Source: a virus
Strand: one strand, 5' to 3'
Length of the DNA stretch: 26,287 bases
IMG/VR virus record: IMGVR_UViG_3300031746_000148
Coordinates: 1 to 26,287 of that record
The translations under genes and the position numbers were made by a program. Numbering within the stretch: position 1 is the stretch's first letter; each line of letters starts with the position of its first letter. The notes below the pieces were generated by a model. That model did not search any database. It had not been told where the DNA came from and saw nothing but the letters and a program-made list of their open reading frames with translations. Of the stretch, positions 1 through 7,493 are shown piece by piece.

Positions 1-1265
1 GGCAGCATCAGCAGCAGAGTAGACGAGGGCGGTAAATTCAAGAGTCGTTGATCTTTGATGAACGACAGCCCGCCGGTTGCACTTGACACGGTGTGCTCGT
101 CTATTGGCCAATGCTGAGCGCCCGTAGGGATTCCTTCGTACTCTCGGTAAGGCTTGCTGGTGCTGCTAGACAACAAGAATCCTCGGCGGGTAGTGGGTCC
201 TGAAAACGACGTACTGGAAGCAGAACTCGTAGCGAAGACCGTCCAATTTGTGGGATCGGAAGGCGGTGCGGGAGAAGGTGCGGATGCGTGAGTCACGATG
301 CAAATGTAACTGGATGTCGCCCCACTTGAAACATACGTAACCACATCATTTATGTGATAGGTTCCATGAGTTCCAGACCACGGCCCCTTAAACTCTATCT
401 GAACCGGCGCTCCCGCCTCTGCCAAGTACCCCCACCACGGCATCGCTGAAGGAGATTGGTCGAGAAGGTAAGGTTGTGGTTTGCCAACATCCGCTGAGTC
501 GTGTGCTATCTGACAGATGTAAGAGGATACAGCAACCGTTCCTGCGCCATCACCAAGATATTTGTGTCGAACTATGTCATTTACTGCATAGTTCGTCGCA
601 TTCGCCCAGTCTCCTTTCCACTGTAATCCAGGAGACCCGCTCGGACCGGAAACACCGCCTACCCCCTGAGCGCCAGTGGCACCACGAGGTCCTGGGGGAC
701 CGGGAACCGTGGGCGGCGAAGTCTGATAAGAAGCAACCACGGCATCCTCCAGAGGACGCATAGACAGCGTGACTGACGCCCCCATATCCAAGGTAACCGC
801 TCCGGTGTTCTTCACGACGATGATGAACTCACCCTCGGGGTAAAACCGGGTGCCAGTGAAAAATTCAGACGAAGTCGTGACGGCCGCTTCTCCAGAATTC
901 GATCCAATCACCTCGCTGTAGGAAACAGTAAGCTCGATGGAAGAAGACGCAGGAGATGAAAACACCGTGGCATTGAACACCCGGGCTTCATAACCAGCAG
1001 GAATCCTGAAGTTAGCGATGATCTCTTCGCTGCTGGGAGGAACTATCATTCGATTGACCGGCACAGAGATGAATTGCTCTTGGTTATTGACCCGGCTTAT
1101 CAACTCGTTAACCTTGCTTGCCAAGAGGTTGTCACGCTGCGCTAATTGACGGGTAGGACCCTGTAGCCCGGGCACGCCGACTTCATCACCTTCTGAAAAG
1201 TGCCTAACGTCACCTTCGCCAAAATTAACTCCGGCACTGGTGGGAAGACTGACTGGGTTTATCAT
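1..1265 (-). CDS. Tail fibre protein with collagen-like segment, C-terminus cut by window edge
   Basis: An open frame of 421 codons runs leftward from ATG at 1265 and leaves the window without a stop, so the C-terminus is missing. Residues about 80-175 are rich in beta-type sequence. Residues about 187-213 are a Gly-X-Y collagen-like stretch (PGPPGPRGATGAQG and on). Two similar modules follow, at about 215-285 and 288-345. Each has the pattern G-x-W...Y-x-x-N-D-x-V...S-Y-I-C...H...P...W, which resembles small carbohydrate-binding modules of the chitin-binding type. Collagen-like triple helices are common in phage tail fibres, so host-surface attachment is the likely role. The gene lies 9 bases after the HU-like gene. 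The start motif GTAGTTAAAG sits 3 bases before the ATG and shares the TAG stop of the upstream gene. Fibre role likely; receptor unknown. Confidence 0.8.
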   Translation of the reverse strand, partial: MINPVSLPTSAGVNFGEGDVRHFSEGDEVGVPGLQGPTRQLAQRDNLLASKVNELISRVNNQEQFISVPVNRMIVPPSSEEIIANFRIPAGYEARVFNATVFSSPASSSIELTVSYSEVIGSNSGEAAVTTSSEFFTGTRFYPEGEFIIVVKNTGAVTLDMGASVTLSMRPLEDAVVASYQTSPPTVPGPPGPRGATGAQGVGGVSGPSGSPGLQWKGDWANATNYAVNDIVRHKYLGDGAGTVAVSSYICQIAHDSADVGKPQPYLLDQSPSAMPWWGYLAEAGAPVQIEFKGPWSGTHGTYHINDVVTYVSSGATSSYICIVTHASAPSPAPPSDPTNWTVFATSSASSTSFSGPTTRRGFLLSSSTSKPYREYEGIPTGAQHWPIDEHTVSSATGGLSFIKDQRLLNLPPSSTLLLML

Positions 1266-1268
1266 ATG

Positions 1269-1278
1269 CTTTAACTAC
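1269..1278 (-). promoter_or_regulatory. Start motif GTAGTTAAAG of the tail fibre gene
   Basis: Exact copy, 3 bases before the ATG at 1265; its TAG is the stop codon of the HU-like gene. Confidence 0.6.
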
Positions 1279-1613
1279 TCGTACCAGTGTAGTTGCCGGG
1301 TAGCAGCGAATCGCTTGTGGAGATGGAACTTGTACTGGATGCGTCCGCCCAGAATGTATTCCTGACGAACTTTCTCAAACTTATTACCCGGAAGACGCTT
1401 ACACCCTAGCACCACCGTCCTGGGATTTCGCCAGATGGGGGCGATATTACCTATCCGGCCCAGCTGTACCTTCTGTCCGTTACAGATGGCATCCTCCAAT
1501 GTAGACACCATGCACTCGAATGCTTTGCCGGCGGCCACGTAGGTCATGCCACATTTATCCATGTAGCTCTTGACCCATTTCGCTCTGGTAATTGTGTTTT
1601 TCCCGTCCGTCAT
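1275..1613 (-). CDS. HU/IHF-like DNA-binding protein (putative)
   Basis: This is a 112-residue basic protein. Residues about 8-60 follow the N-terminal half of HU/IHF proteins: a helix (ITRAKWVKSYMDKCG), a turn, a second helix with the A..A/F..M spacing, then G-Q-K-V-Q-L-x-x-I-G. That matches the HU pattern G-x-x-V-x-L-x-G-F-G. The C-terminal half is basic and less like HU: the arm containing R-N-P is present but displaced. The start ATG overlaps the stop of the gp25-type gene (ATGA), so the two are translationally coupled. A role in DNA bending or packaging is possible, but a structural role in the baseplate operon is not excluded. The assignment is by pattern only. Confidence 0.5.
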   Translation of the reverse strand: MTDGKNTITRAKWVKSYMDKCGMTYVAAGKAFECMVSTLEDAICNGQKVQLGRIGNIAPIWRNPRTVVLGCKRLPGNKFEKVRQEYILGGRIQYKFHLHKRFAATRQLHWYE

Positions 1614-2335
1614 TTTTCGTACACCATATTCACTTGAAAGGACTGCTGACTTATTTTTGACAGTAACACCAGGCTGAGAGTGACTGAGCGGTCTCCATTG
1701 TTAGTCGCATCCACGCTGAGTACTCCGACCCGGGATTCCCAACGAGCTAAACCAGAAATGATTTCCTGGGTGGCTAGTCCAATGACGGTCTTCGGATCAT
1801 TCTCAAAAAGTAGCTGCTGCAAATTGGTGCCGTACTGAGGCTCCATGACTCGCTCTCCCTTCTTGGTCTTGAGAAGCATCTTGACCGAAGACTCTAAAAT
1901 CTTTATATCACTGCCAATATCGAACAACCACGTATCTCTATTCGGCGAACCTGTGTCCCTCGGCAAAATCGGTCCATAAATGTAGAATGGAGGGTTGTCA
2001 ATCGTGTAGTTCGGAAAGATCGTGAGGTTGAGAGTAAACATCACGATCTCGTAGTGCGGAGTTACGTAGTTTCTGCCCATCACGGTCACATAATACTGAC
2101 CGTTGCGAAGCAGCTTGGAAGCATCAATATGGAGTGGTTGCACCTGCCGGGGATATTCCCACGGTGCGGACCCATCGTTCCAATTTAGCATAGCATACAC
2201 CGCCTGGAACGGCAACGATGTGTTGCTTTCACGCAGATAGTAGTCCAAAGTGATCACCGCACCCGTAGCGTTACCCTGCACCAACGCAGTCTGGTCGGTC
2301 AGGGTCTCCAAGAGTGAGTTTGTGAACGTGAGCAT
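1610..2335 (-). CDS. Baseplate wedge protein, gp25/GPW type, with N-terminal Ig-like extension
   Basis: I take the ATG at 2335, which overlaps the portal stop (TAATG); this gives 241 residues. A TTG five codons further upstream is possible. Residues about 1-110 look like an immunoglobulin-type beta domain (alternating strands, ending G-Q-Y-Y-V-T-V-M-G). The last ~100 residues match the gp25/GPW family: D-I-x-x-x-I-x-I-L, then K-K-G-E-R-V-M-x-P-x-Y-G-T-x-L-x-x-L-L-F-E, then a helix and a final strand pair. T4 gp25 has about 132 residues, so the first half is an addition. In the family the C-terminal domain joins the baseplate wedge to the first sheath ring. The gene lies between portal and HU-like genes with overlapping ends on both sides. 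Confidence 0.85.
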   Translation of the reverse strand: MLTFTNSLLETLTDQTALVQGNATGAVITLDYYLRESNTSLPFQAVYAMLNWNDGSAPWEYPRQVQPLHIDASKLLRNGQYYVTVMGRNYVTPHYEIVMFTLNLTIFPNYTIDNPPFYIYGPILPRDTGSPNRDTWLFDIGSDIKILESSVKMLLKTKKGERVMEPQYGTNLQQLLFENDPKTVIGLATQEIISGLARWESRVGVLSVDATNNGDRSVTLSLVLLSKISQQSFQVNMVYEK

Positions 2336-4287
2336 TACAAGTTCATCCAACGGCGGTACTGATCGGCCCCAACTCCCTCGGACACAGGTTGGCTTGCTTC
2401 CTGCAAAGTTTCTAACAGGGGCGTCTTCATGTTCGTGCCTTGAAACTTATTTGGCTTTCCTTCGCCGCTAAGACGTTTCAGCTCGAATGGATGTTTTCCA
2501 TAAGATGATACGATCAGGTCGAAATCTTTCATCTTCGGCAGCCCGACGACTTCGTCTAGCTTCTTGCATCGGTGCATGTTCATCTTGATGGCGCGTCGGT
2601 CATCCTCACCGAAGATCGTGCTCTTGAGTTCGGTCAGGAGCTTACCGATCTCAGGGCTATTACCCACCTTCTCCTGAATTTGACGAATCAATTTGTAGGA
2701 GTAAGGGGCGGGTAAACGGGGGCGCTGTAGACTTTCTACCGGCATTGGCTCTTCCTCACCAGGCAGCGCCGTGATGAAAATGTTTACAATGTCGTCCGGC
2801 AGATGCAAGTACTTCTTGAAGATGATTTCAACCCACGCCTCCTTGGGCAATGAGTACTGATCCATGACATCTGCCATCATCCCCAGGACTTCTGCCTGAA
2901 CCTTCAGCATCTCCAGCTTCATCTGCTCTTCCAACCCACCGATCGGCGGCATCATCGCCCGAATATCCAACTGACGGATGTCCTTGCCAAGCAACACGGC
3001 ATGAAAGTAACCCATCCATGTGTAACAGTTGATGATAGGACGGCGAATAGACTTGATTTTGCGCAAAAACCGCATGTCTTGTGCCAGGAGCGCCTTGCCG
3101 GAAGGAGATTCTCCGCCACTAGACCCATCCCCGCCCTTGGCAGAGAACCATGATCGAGGCATGCCGATAATCGAATAAAACAAATCGGTTAACAGCTCGA
3201 TGTCATAGATATCGGGTACGTTTTGGGTGCCCTGAAGTTTTTCTACTACGTGATTGAACCCGGTCGGCCGGGCTACCCATAGAATCGTGTCTAGTGACCA
3301 GGCGTTGTAGAAAGAATCGAACCCAACCGGCGAGTTGAAAGTATTGCTCTGACCGGACTGATTCCACTGCTGGCCGAAGGCCAGCTTGGCACGCAGTGCC
3401 TGTTTCCACCGCTGCACAATTTTTGCCTGCTCGGCAGGCGGGCTCTCCTTGACGTCAATGTTGATCGCATAGCGGTCAGGCTGCACCTGAGCACGATGCA
3501 CAACCATCTGGTCGATAGCGATTTTGAGCTTCTTGTAAATGCCCTGTGCCTCATCGAACACAGGTTCACCGTGCTCAGACTGGCGTAGACGAAACATGCG
3601 GCGCATGTGCAAGAAATCCCACGGGTACCATAGTTCCTCGGTGTCTTTACCGTCCGTCAGTGCCACCCGTTCAATGGGCGTCTGATTGTCTGGCATAACG
3701 AAAGCGGACTCTTTGGAAGGCTTGTGCCCTGCCCAACGAAACCCGATACACTTTCGATTTCGTTCCAACCAGTACCGGCGAATATCGGCAGGATGCACAA
3801 ACGAAAATCCCATAACTCCTTCTTCGGGAGCATATTCGAGTTTTTCAAAATGATTGCCGAGGGCCGATAAATGCCATACCTGGCTTTGAATCACATCCTC
3901 AGCGTTGATGTTAACAAGCATTTGGTTCAGTGAATCCTCAAAATCACGATCATTGCATTGGTACCAAACAGTTGCCGGAGAATTTCCGTCTACCTGGGTC
4001 GCTTCGTCTACAATTTCGACAAGAGCCGCAGCCATAAGGTCCCAGGACGCCATTTCGTCCCAAAGCTGCAACATGGCATCGAAGGTCGTAGGACGCTTTA
4101 AGGCATGGTGATAGCGGGTCCAAACGTCCGGGTCGGCGACCCGCCCAGCATCCGTAAAATCACGAAAAAGCTCCTGGTTCGCTTGTGGGGTCTGTGCTCG
4201 GGGCACGAGCGAGCCGGTATGAACTCCGGCTGATCCGATTAACCCCAGGTAGCTGAGAAGATTGGTTCCAATGATGTTACTGGCCAT
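2335..4287 (-). CDS. Portal vertex protein
   Basis: This 650-residue protein would form the dodecameric ring through which DNA enters and leaves the head. Length is in the usual range for large myovirus portals (T4 gp20 has 524). Residues about 60-110 have the helical start with D-A-M-L-Q-L-W-D-E. Residues about 110-250 form the wing-like region, including F-V-H-P-A-D-I-R-R-Y and L-W-Y-P-W-D-F-L-H-M-R. A stem-like helix follows, with Q-P-D-R-Y-A-I-N-I-D-V then P-P-x-E-Q and a basic segment, as in portal proteins. It heads a minus-strand unit with gp25, HU-like protein and fibre. The start motif GTAGTTAGAG lies 9 bases before the ATG. The large-terminase and capsid genes that usually accompany a portal are not in this window. 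Confidence 0.82.
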   Translation of the reverse strand: MASNIIGTNLLSYLGLIGSAGVHTGSLVPRAQTPQANQELFRDFTDAGRVADPDVWTRYHHALKRPTTFDAMLQLWDEMASWDLMAAALVEIVDEATQVDGNSPATVWYQCNDRDFEDSLNQMLVNINAEDVIQSQVWHLSALGNHFEKLEYAPEEGVMGFSFVHPADIRRYWLERNRKCIGFRWAGHKPSKESAFVMPDNQTPIERVALTDGKDTEELWYPWDFLHMRRMFRLRQSEHGEPVFDEAQGIYKKLKIAIDQMVVHRAQVQPDRYAINIDVKESPPAEQAKIVQRWKQALRAKLAFGQQWNQSGQSNTFNSPVGFDSFYNAWSLDTILWVARPTGFNHVVEKLQGTQNVPDIYDIELLTDLFYSIIGMPRSWFSAKGGDGSSGGESPSGKALLAQDMRFLRKIKSIRRPIINCYTWMGYFHAVLLGKDIRQLDIRAMMPPIGGLEEQMKLEMLKVQAEVLGMMADVMDQYSLPKEAWVEIIFKKYLHLPDDIVNIFITALPGEEEPMPVESLQRPRLPAPYSYKLIRQIQEKVGNSPEIGKLLTELKSTIFGEDDRRAIKMNMHRCKKLDEVVGLPKMKDFDLIVSSYGKHPFELKRLSGEGKPNKFQGTNMKTPLLETLQEASQPVSEGVGADQYRRWMNL

Positions 4288-4384
4288 AAGCGTCTGCTCT
4301 AACTACGTTCAGATTTTAGTTGCAATGCGAACATTCCTATGATACAAGAACGGAAATACCGATGAAATCGGTTCTAGTAAACAT
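4288..4384. promoter_or_regulatory. Divergent spacer between portal and RHH-like gene
   Basis: These 97 bases separate divergent starts and should hold promoters for both directions. On the minus strand the start motif GTAGTTAGAG (4297-4306) is clear. On the plus strand TATGAT at 4338-4343 resembles a sigma70 -10 box, but no well-spaced -35 box is visible. The plus-strand start has no Shine-Dalgarno sequence (CTAGTAAACAT directly before ATG). Confidence 0.4.
4297..4306 (-). promoter_or_regulatory. Start motif GTAGTTAGAG of the portal gene
   Basis: One mismatch to the commonest form; 9 bases (CAGACGCTT) before the ATG. The bases after the motif, CAGAC, recur at 23129 and resemble CAGAAA at 17842. 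Confidence 0.6.
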
Positions 4385-4615
4385 ATGAGTAAAGATCGCA
4401 AAGACACAGTCATGTCGTTTCGGATGCCAGGATCGGCCAAAGCATGGTTGGACAAAGACCTCAGCACACGTCCTATCGTGAACGTACTGAGTGCAAACCG
4501 GTTTTGCCGTAAGATCGTCCTGGACTACATCTCGGGACGGTTAGCGTACCTACACACCGGTGACCGTACTGTCGATTCTGACATGGCATCGAACGTGGCA
4601 CCGTTTGTCACATAA
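4385..4615 (+). CDS. Small ribbon-helix-helix-like protein (putative)
   Basis: 76 residues. The order of elements suggests a ribbon-helix-helix DNA-binding fold: a strand with alternating residues (D-T-V-M-S-F-R-M-P, residues 7-15), a short helix (G-S-A-K-A-W-L-D-K), then a longer helix (S-A-N-R-F-C-R-K-I-V-L-D-Y-I-S-G-R-L-A-Y-L). RHH proteins bind operators as dimers through the strand pair. It stands alone on the plus strand, divergent from the portal unit, as expected for a small regulator. The start has no Shine-Dalgarno sequence. A rival minus-strand frame over its 3' part (to 4719) has no recognisable features. Fold call is tentative. Confidence 0.5.
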   Translation: MSKDRKDTVMSFRMPGSAKAWLDKDLSTRPIVNVLSANRFCRKIVLDYISGRLAYLHTGDRTVDSDMASNVAPFVT

Positions 4616-4917
4616 TGCCGGTCAGAAGATTCGTTTTGGGGTAGTGACGAATCTCCCGCACTGAGCGGGTCGTTAGCAGTAACGAACGAAGCGGCGGGCA
4701 TTGGGACATGGAAACCCAAGTCCGCCGCTTTCTGATCGTGGTTGTTCTTTGACAGTCTAATAGGCGTCCGACACGCCTAGCATGGGGTCAACACATCCTC
4801 GTCTGGATGGAGTGCTCGTGGAACGCTGCTAAAAGCGGTCAGGATAAACCACTTAGGTGGGCAGCCCTGACAGTCACTAATCGGTCAGTAAAGGACTTCG
4901 GGGAACAACAGCCGCCG
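4616..4917. ncRNA. Highly structured non-coding tract between convergent genes
   Basis: No convincing gene lies in these ~300 bases. Read on the plus strand, 4627-4871 holds hairpins one after another: AGATTCGT/ACGAATCT (4627-4654), CCCGC/GCGGG (4655-4669), TCGTTA/TAACGA (4670-4685), AAGCGGCGG/CCGCCGCTT with inner TTGGG/CCCAA (4689-4730), TAGGCGT/ACGCCTA (4761-4779), CATCC/GGATG (4794-4809), CGCT/AGCG (4824-4837), and GTCAGG/CCTGAC enclosing CCAC/GTGG (4838-4871). Some could terminate the flanking convergent genes, but the number and close packing suggest a folded RNA. It is not a tRNA: there is no cloverleaf and no TTC-arm motif. Confidence 0.45.
4689..4730. terminator. Strong GC-rich hairpin, possible bidirectional terminator
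   Basis: A 9-bp stem AAGCGGCGG/CCGCCGCTT contains a nested 5-bp stem TTGGG/CCCAA. It lies between the end of the plus-strand RHH-like gene and the end of the minus-strand gene at 4918. The trailing sequence on the plus strand is only TCTGATC, so the U-tract is weak. Confidence 0.4.
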
Positions 4918-5418
4918 TCACTGTGCGTAGTCGTACTCGTCGCCAGGCATGTCGTCTGGTGACAAATCGAAGGCGAGTCCTACGTGAGCGGCACCCTTCT
5001 TGATGTACTTGAAGAACTTCACTTCGTTGGGCGAGGCAATGAGCTTCTTTAAGGGTTCAATCGCTTCTTCGGGTAGTTTTTGAAAATCCAACTGCACAGT
5101 GACAGTGCCATGGCGCTTACCGTCATCATCTTCCGATTTGTCGGTCGGCTGCTCGGTTTCACCTTGCTCCAGTTCAACCGGTGACTCTTCGTCTTCTTCT
5201 CCGGCCGGGCGGATAGCACTATCATCGTCCTCTGTTTCGGGCGATTCCTTACCTTCTTTTTTGGGGATTACACCGACATTTGACAAGTAAGTAAGCAGAG
5301 AGGGTTGAGAAAAAATCCGCATCAAAAGGCGATTAAGAAAAACTTCGACTTTGGTGTCGAAGTCCTTGGACTTTGCCTTGGTCTCAAGCAACAGAGTTGC
5401 AAATGCAGCGATGTTCAC
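4918..5418 (-). CDS. Unknown acidic-linker protein
   Basis: I do not recognise this 166-residue protein. Residues 1-50 are a helical region (F-A-T-L-L-L-E-T-K-A-K-S-K-D-F). Residues about 52-100 are a low-complexity acidic segment rich in E, D, S and P. Residues about 103-166 look like a folded C-terminal domain with strands (T-V-T-V-Q-L-D-F) and a helix (A-I-E-P-L-K-K-L). The start is GTG; GTAGTTAAAG lies one base before it, and the GTG overlaps the TGA of the upstream 60-residue gene (GTGTGA). The architecture suggests a virion or scaffold protein, but nothing proves it. Confidence 0.75.
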   Translation of the reverse strand: MNIAAFATLLLETKAKSKDFDTKVEVFLNRLLMRIFSQPSLLTYLSNVGVIPKKEGKESPETEDDDSAIRPAGEEDEESPVELEQGETEQPTDKSEDDDGKRHGTVTVQLDFQKLPEEAIEPLKKLIASPNEVKFFKYIKKGAAHVGLAFDLSPDDMPGDEYDYAQ

Positions 5419-5597
5419 ACTTTAACTACGGTCTTGCGACGTATGTAGCGACGAATCACTTCTGGCAAGACCGACTTCAACCAATCTTGATTCACAGACG
5501 GGCAGATAGGCAGCCAACCAGGCTTTTGAACATCGACCGCTATGACCGGGTCACCGTCGATCTCTACTGAGCACACACTGACATACTTCCCATCCAT
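5415..5597 (-). CDS. Small unknown protein overlapping the next gene
   Basis: 60 residues with no recognised family: a beta-rich N-terminus (K-Y-V-S-V-C-S-V-E-I-D-G-D-P-V-I-A-V-D-V) and a basic helical C-terminus (E-V-I-R-R-Y-I-R-R-K-T). AAGG sits close before the ATG, and the TGA overlaps the GTG of the downstream gene by three bases, an arrangement typical of real phage gene pairs. The start motif of the downstream gene is read here as the last sense codons. A plus-strand frame over the same bases has no support. Confidence 0.6.
   Translation of the reverse strand: MDGKYVSVCSVEIDGDPVIAVDVQKPGWLPICPSVNQDWLKSVLPEVIRRYIRRKTVVKV
5420..5429 (-). promoter_or_regulatory. Start motif GTAGTTAAAG of the 166-residue gene
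   Basis: Exact copy, 1 base before a GTG start, inside the coding end of the upstream 60-residue gene. Confidence 0.55.
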
Positions 5598-5706
5598 ACC
5601 TTAAAGAACCTATGTACAGGCTGCTAAACAACGTAAAACCCTGTGGCGCATCAAATAGAAGTAGGAGTCAGTCCATCAACAGTATTGTCTACGCAATTAA
5701 CGGTAA

Positions 5707-6777
5707 ATGTCTACGGCACAGTCTAGGTTCTTTTACGTCTGTATGAGGCTATTAGCATACGGTGACTTACAAGCAACTGTTTCTCATGAACGGTGTCGAT
5801 CGAATCCATCAATCGACCTACAAACTTTCCGAGTGAGAAAATTCTATGATGATCTTTTGTCCATCTACAAAAAATACGAGTGTGGTGGTTTGGTAGACCT
5901 AGGAGACACACTAGACGATAGATCGGCGATACCCGTTCCTTCCCTGGATGTCGTTCTCTCGGGAATTTCCAAGTTTCCACGGTCTGACTGGAATATAAAG
6001 TTGCTTGGAAATCACGATCAATTCCTGCGCTCGACTGCTATTGACGTTTCTGAGGTGTTCAAGCCCTACTTTACAGTGGTCAAAAGCACCGACGCCTATG
6101 CTTGTGGAAACACGACTATTCACTGTGCCTCTTACCCGGCCAACGATGCCGAGCTGATTACCTGGTTGGAAAAACAGGCCCGCTGCAAAGGTCCCAACAT
6201 CCTGCTGGGCCATTTTCAGGTATTAGGCTGCCAGATGAACAGCGGACAAGCGGTCACGGGTATTGACGTAAAGAAGATGCGATTCGCCAACCTGGTGTTG
6301 CTCGGGCATGTGCACGCTCCCCAGTCGATTAGAAAAACGATTCACTACGTCGGATCACCTTTCCAGCAAAACTGGGGAGAGGCGGGAGAGAGAAAACGGG
6401 TTGCCATTGTAGACACTGACACATGTGAGGTCAACTGGATACCGCTGACTGGATATCCTGAATATGTCGAAGTCAAAGTTTCTGAATTTGAAAACATCGA
6501 CATCAACGCCACTGAGGATAGGTTCAAGGTTACGATCTCCGACCCGGAAGAAGCGCAGCGGTTCTACGCTTCTCCGTCAAGTGGAGCCGCTGAGCCAGTC
6601 TATGCCTACGACGTGACCGCAACGGTCGAGTCTACCGGCACTACGGTTGAGGTCAAAGGATGGGGGATTCACGACGTAATGCTTCGTTACGTGCGCAAAC
6701 ACCCGGTCAGTGGTACGGCATCAGAAGTTAGCGAAGAAGACCTTCTACAATTCGGTAAAGACATCATGGAAAGTTAA
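5707..6777 (+). CDS. SbcD/Mre11-type metallophosphoesterase (T4 gp47-like)
   Basis: The five metal-binding motifs of the calcineurin-like phosphoesterase fold are in order: G19-D20-L-Q22, G66-D67-T-L-D70, G101-N-H103-D104, G168-H169 and G200-H201-V-H203. The first motif has Gln where most SbcD/Mre11 proteins have His, a change at a metal ligand. Residues about 210-250 have Y-V-G-S-P-F-Q-Q, typical of SbcD-type nucleases. The partner of such proteins is a Rad50/SbcC ATPase, and one lies at 24777 on the same strand but 18 kb away. Together they would process DNA ends in recombination. Start: ATG at 5707 gives 356 residues; M13 (5743) begins directly at the usual R-L-L-A-Y-G-D and may be the true start. 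No clear Shine-Dalgarno for either. Confidence 0.9.
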   Translation: MSTAQSRFFYVCMRLLAYGDLQATVSHERCRSNPSIDLQTFRVRKFYDDLLSIYKKYECGGLVDLGDTLDDRSAIPVPSLDVVLSGISKFPRSDWNIKLLGNHDQFLRSTAIDVSEVFKPYFTVVKSTDAYACGNTTIHCASYPANDAELITWLEKQARCKGPNILLGHFQVLGCQMNSGQAVTGIDVKKMRFANLVLLGHVHAPQSIRKTIHYVGSPFQQNWGEAGERKRVAIVDTDTCEVNWIPLTGYPEYVEVKVSEFENIDINATEDRFKVTISDPEEAQRFYASPSSGAAEPVYAYDVTATVESTGTTVEVKGWGIHDVMLRYVRKHPVSGTASEVSEEDLLQFGKDIMES

Positions 6778-6962
6778 TAGCACACCAATCGCCTTTGACT
6801 GGTCAGTCTTCTTTGATGTGCTCGGGCGGTGCGTGTGTTATTAGGTCGTGAAAAAGAATTTTAACCTGGGCCTGTTGCCTAGCCAACCATCTTCGGGGAC
6901 ATGCCGTTTCCGCAGGTAGCAATCACGCTACAACGTAACCTCAACAAACACAACAACACACA
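6778..6962 (+). promoter_or_regulatory. Leader of the 169-residue gene, no coding sequence
   Basis: These 185 bases contain an imperfect hairpin near 6780-6820 (AGCACA/TGTGCT with inner GACT/AGTC) that may end the SbcD gene. The last ~35 bases before the ATG at 6963 are almost only A and C with a few other bases (CAACAAACACAACAACACAC), with no Shine-Dalgarno sequence. I see no clear sigma70 promoter. An unstructured A/C-rich leader can favour ribosome access. Confidence 0.4.
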
Positions 6963-7472
6963 ATGAATCAAGTCTCAAGTATAGGATTCGGTGTAGACGC
7001 CGCAAAACTGGCCGGCTACGCTCAATCTATCAATGATCGTCTCGGTAACTTCGATCTCGTCGTAGAAAACACGGGCGACAACACGCTGTACATGATGGTG
7101 CGCGAACAGAAAGCTGGCGCAACTACTTCAGGTTATGCGGATGTCGGATCGTGGTTCACCGTCGTGCCAAAGGGCGTCCAGACCAAATCTTACTGTCTCG
7201 TTTCAAAGCGAGTCGGTTTCTTCGGCTCAGGACGTAACTCATCGGCCGTGGCGAGTGCGACGAAAGCCAATGTCTCTGTGGTCCTTCGCAACAAGGCCGA
7301 CCTGCGTGGAGCAGGTATCGACATCGTTACAATGGGTCGCCGGGGCTGGGGTGTGGATGAAGCCTTCGACGCACCGACTCTCACAAAGAAGTGGGGCGCT
7401 CCGCCGGACAGCACCAGCACGGTGTTCAACCGTGGTGCGGCTGGTGGTGGTTTCGAACCAACTCCTGCGTAA
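6963..7472 (+). CDS. Putative virion structural protein, beta-rich
   Basis: 169 residues with alternating strand-like sequence: F-D-L-V-V-E-N-T-G-D-N-T-L-Y-M-M-V (about 31-47), S-W-F-T-V-V-P-K-G-V (about 62-71), and A-N-V-S-V-V-L-R-N-K. The C-terminal ~30 residues are Gly/Pro rich. The pattern N-[TS]-G-x-N-T-L recurs in the 117-residue protein at 13568-13921 and, more loosely, in the protein at 22257-22724, suggesting one fold. It stands alone, with its own long leader and a very strong terminator, as expected for an abundantly made protein such as a head decoration protein. The role is inferred from context and composition; no family is recognised. Confidence 0.7.
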   Translation: MNQVSSIGFGVDAAKLAGYAQSINDRLGNFDLVVENTGDNTLYMMVREQKAGATTSGYADVGSWFTVVPKGVQTKSYCLVSKRVGFFGSGRNSSAVASATKANVSVVLRNKADLRGAGIDIVTMGRRGWGVDEAFDAPTLTKKWGAPPDSTSTVFNRGAAGGGFEPTPA

Positions 7473-7493
7473 GTTCAACACTTCCGCAAACAC

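Noticed and set aside
476-763. Plus-strand 95-codon frame
   Set aside because: Antisense to the collagen-like part of the fibre gene; no initiation signal.
4525-4719. Minus-strand frame of 64 codons opposite the RHH-like gene
   Set aside because: Covers the hairpin tract and the RHH-like gene; no start signal and no known motif.
4740-4880. Possible tRNA in the hairpin tract
   Set aside because: Stems are independent hairpins; no acceptor stem closing a cloverleaf, no TTC loop and no plausible anticodon arm.
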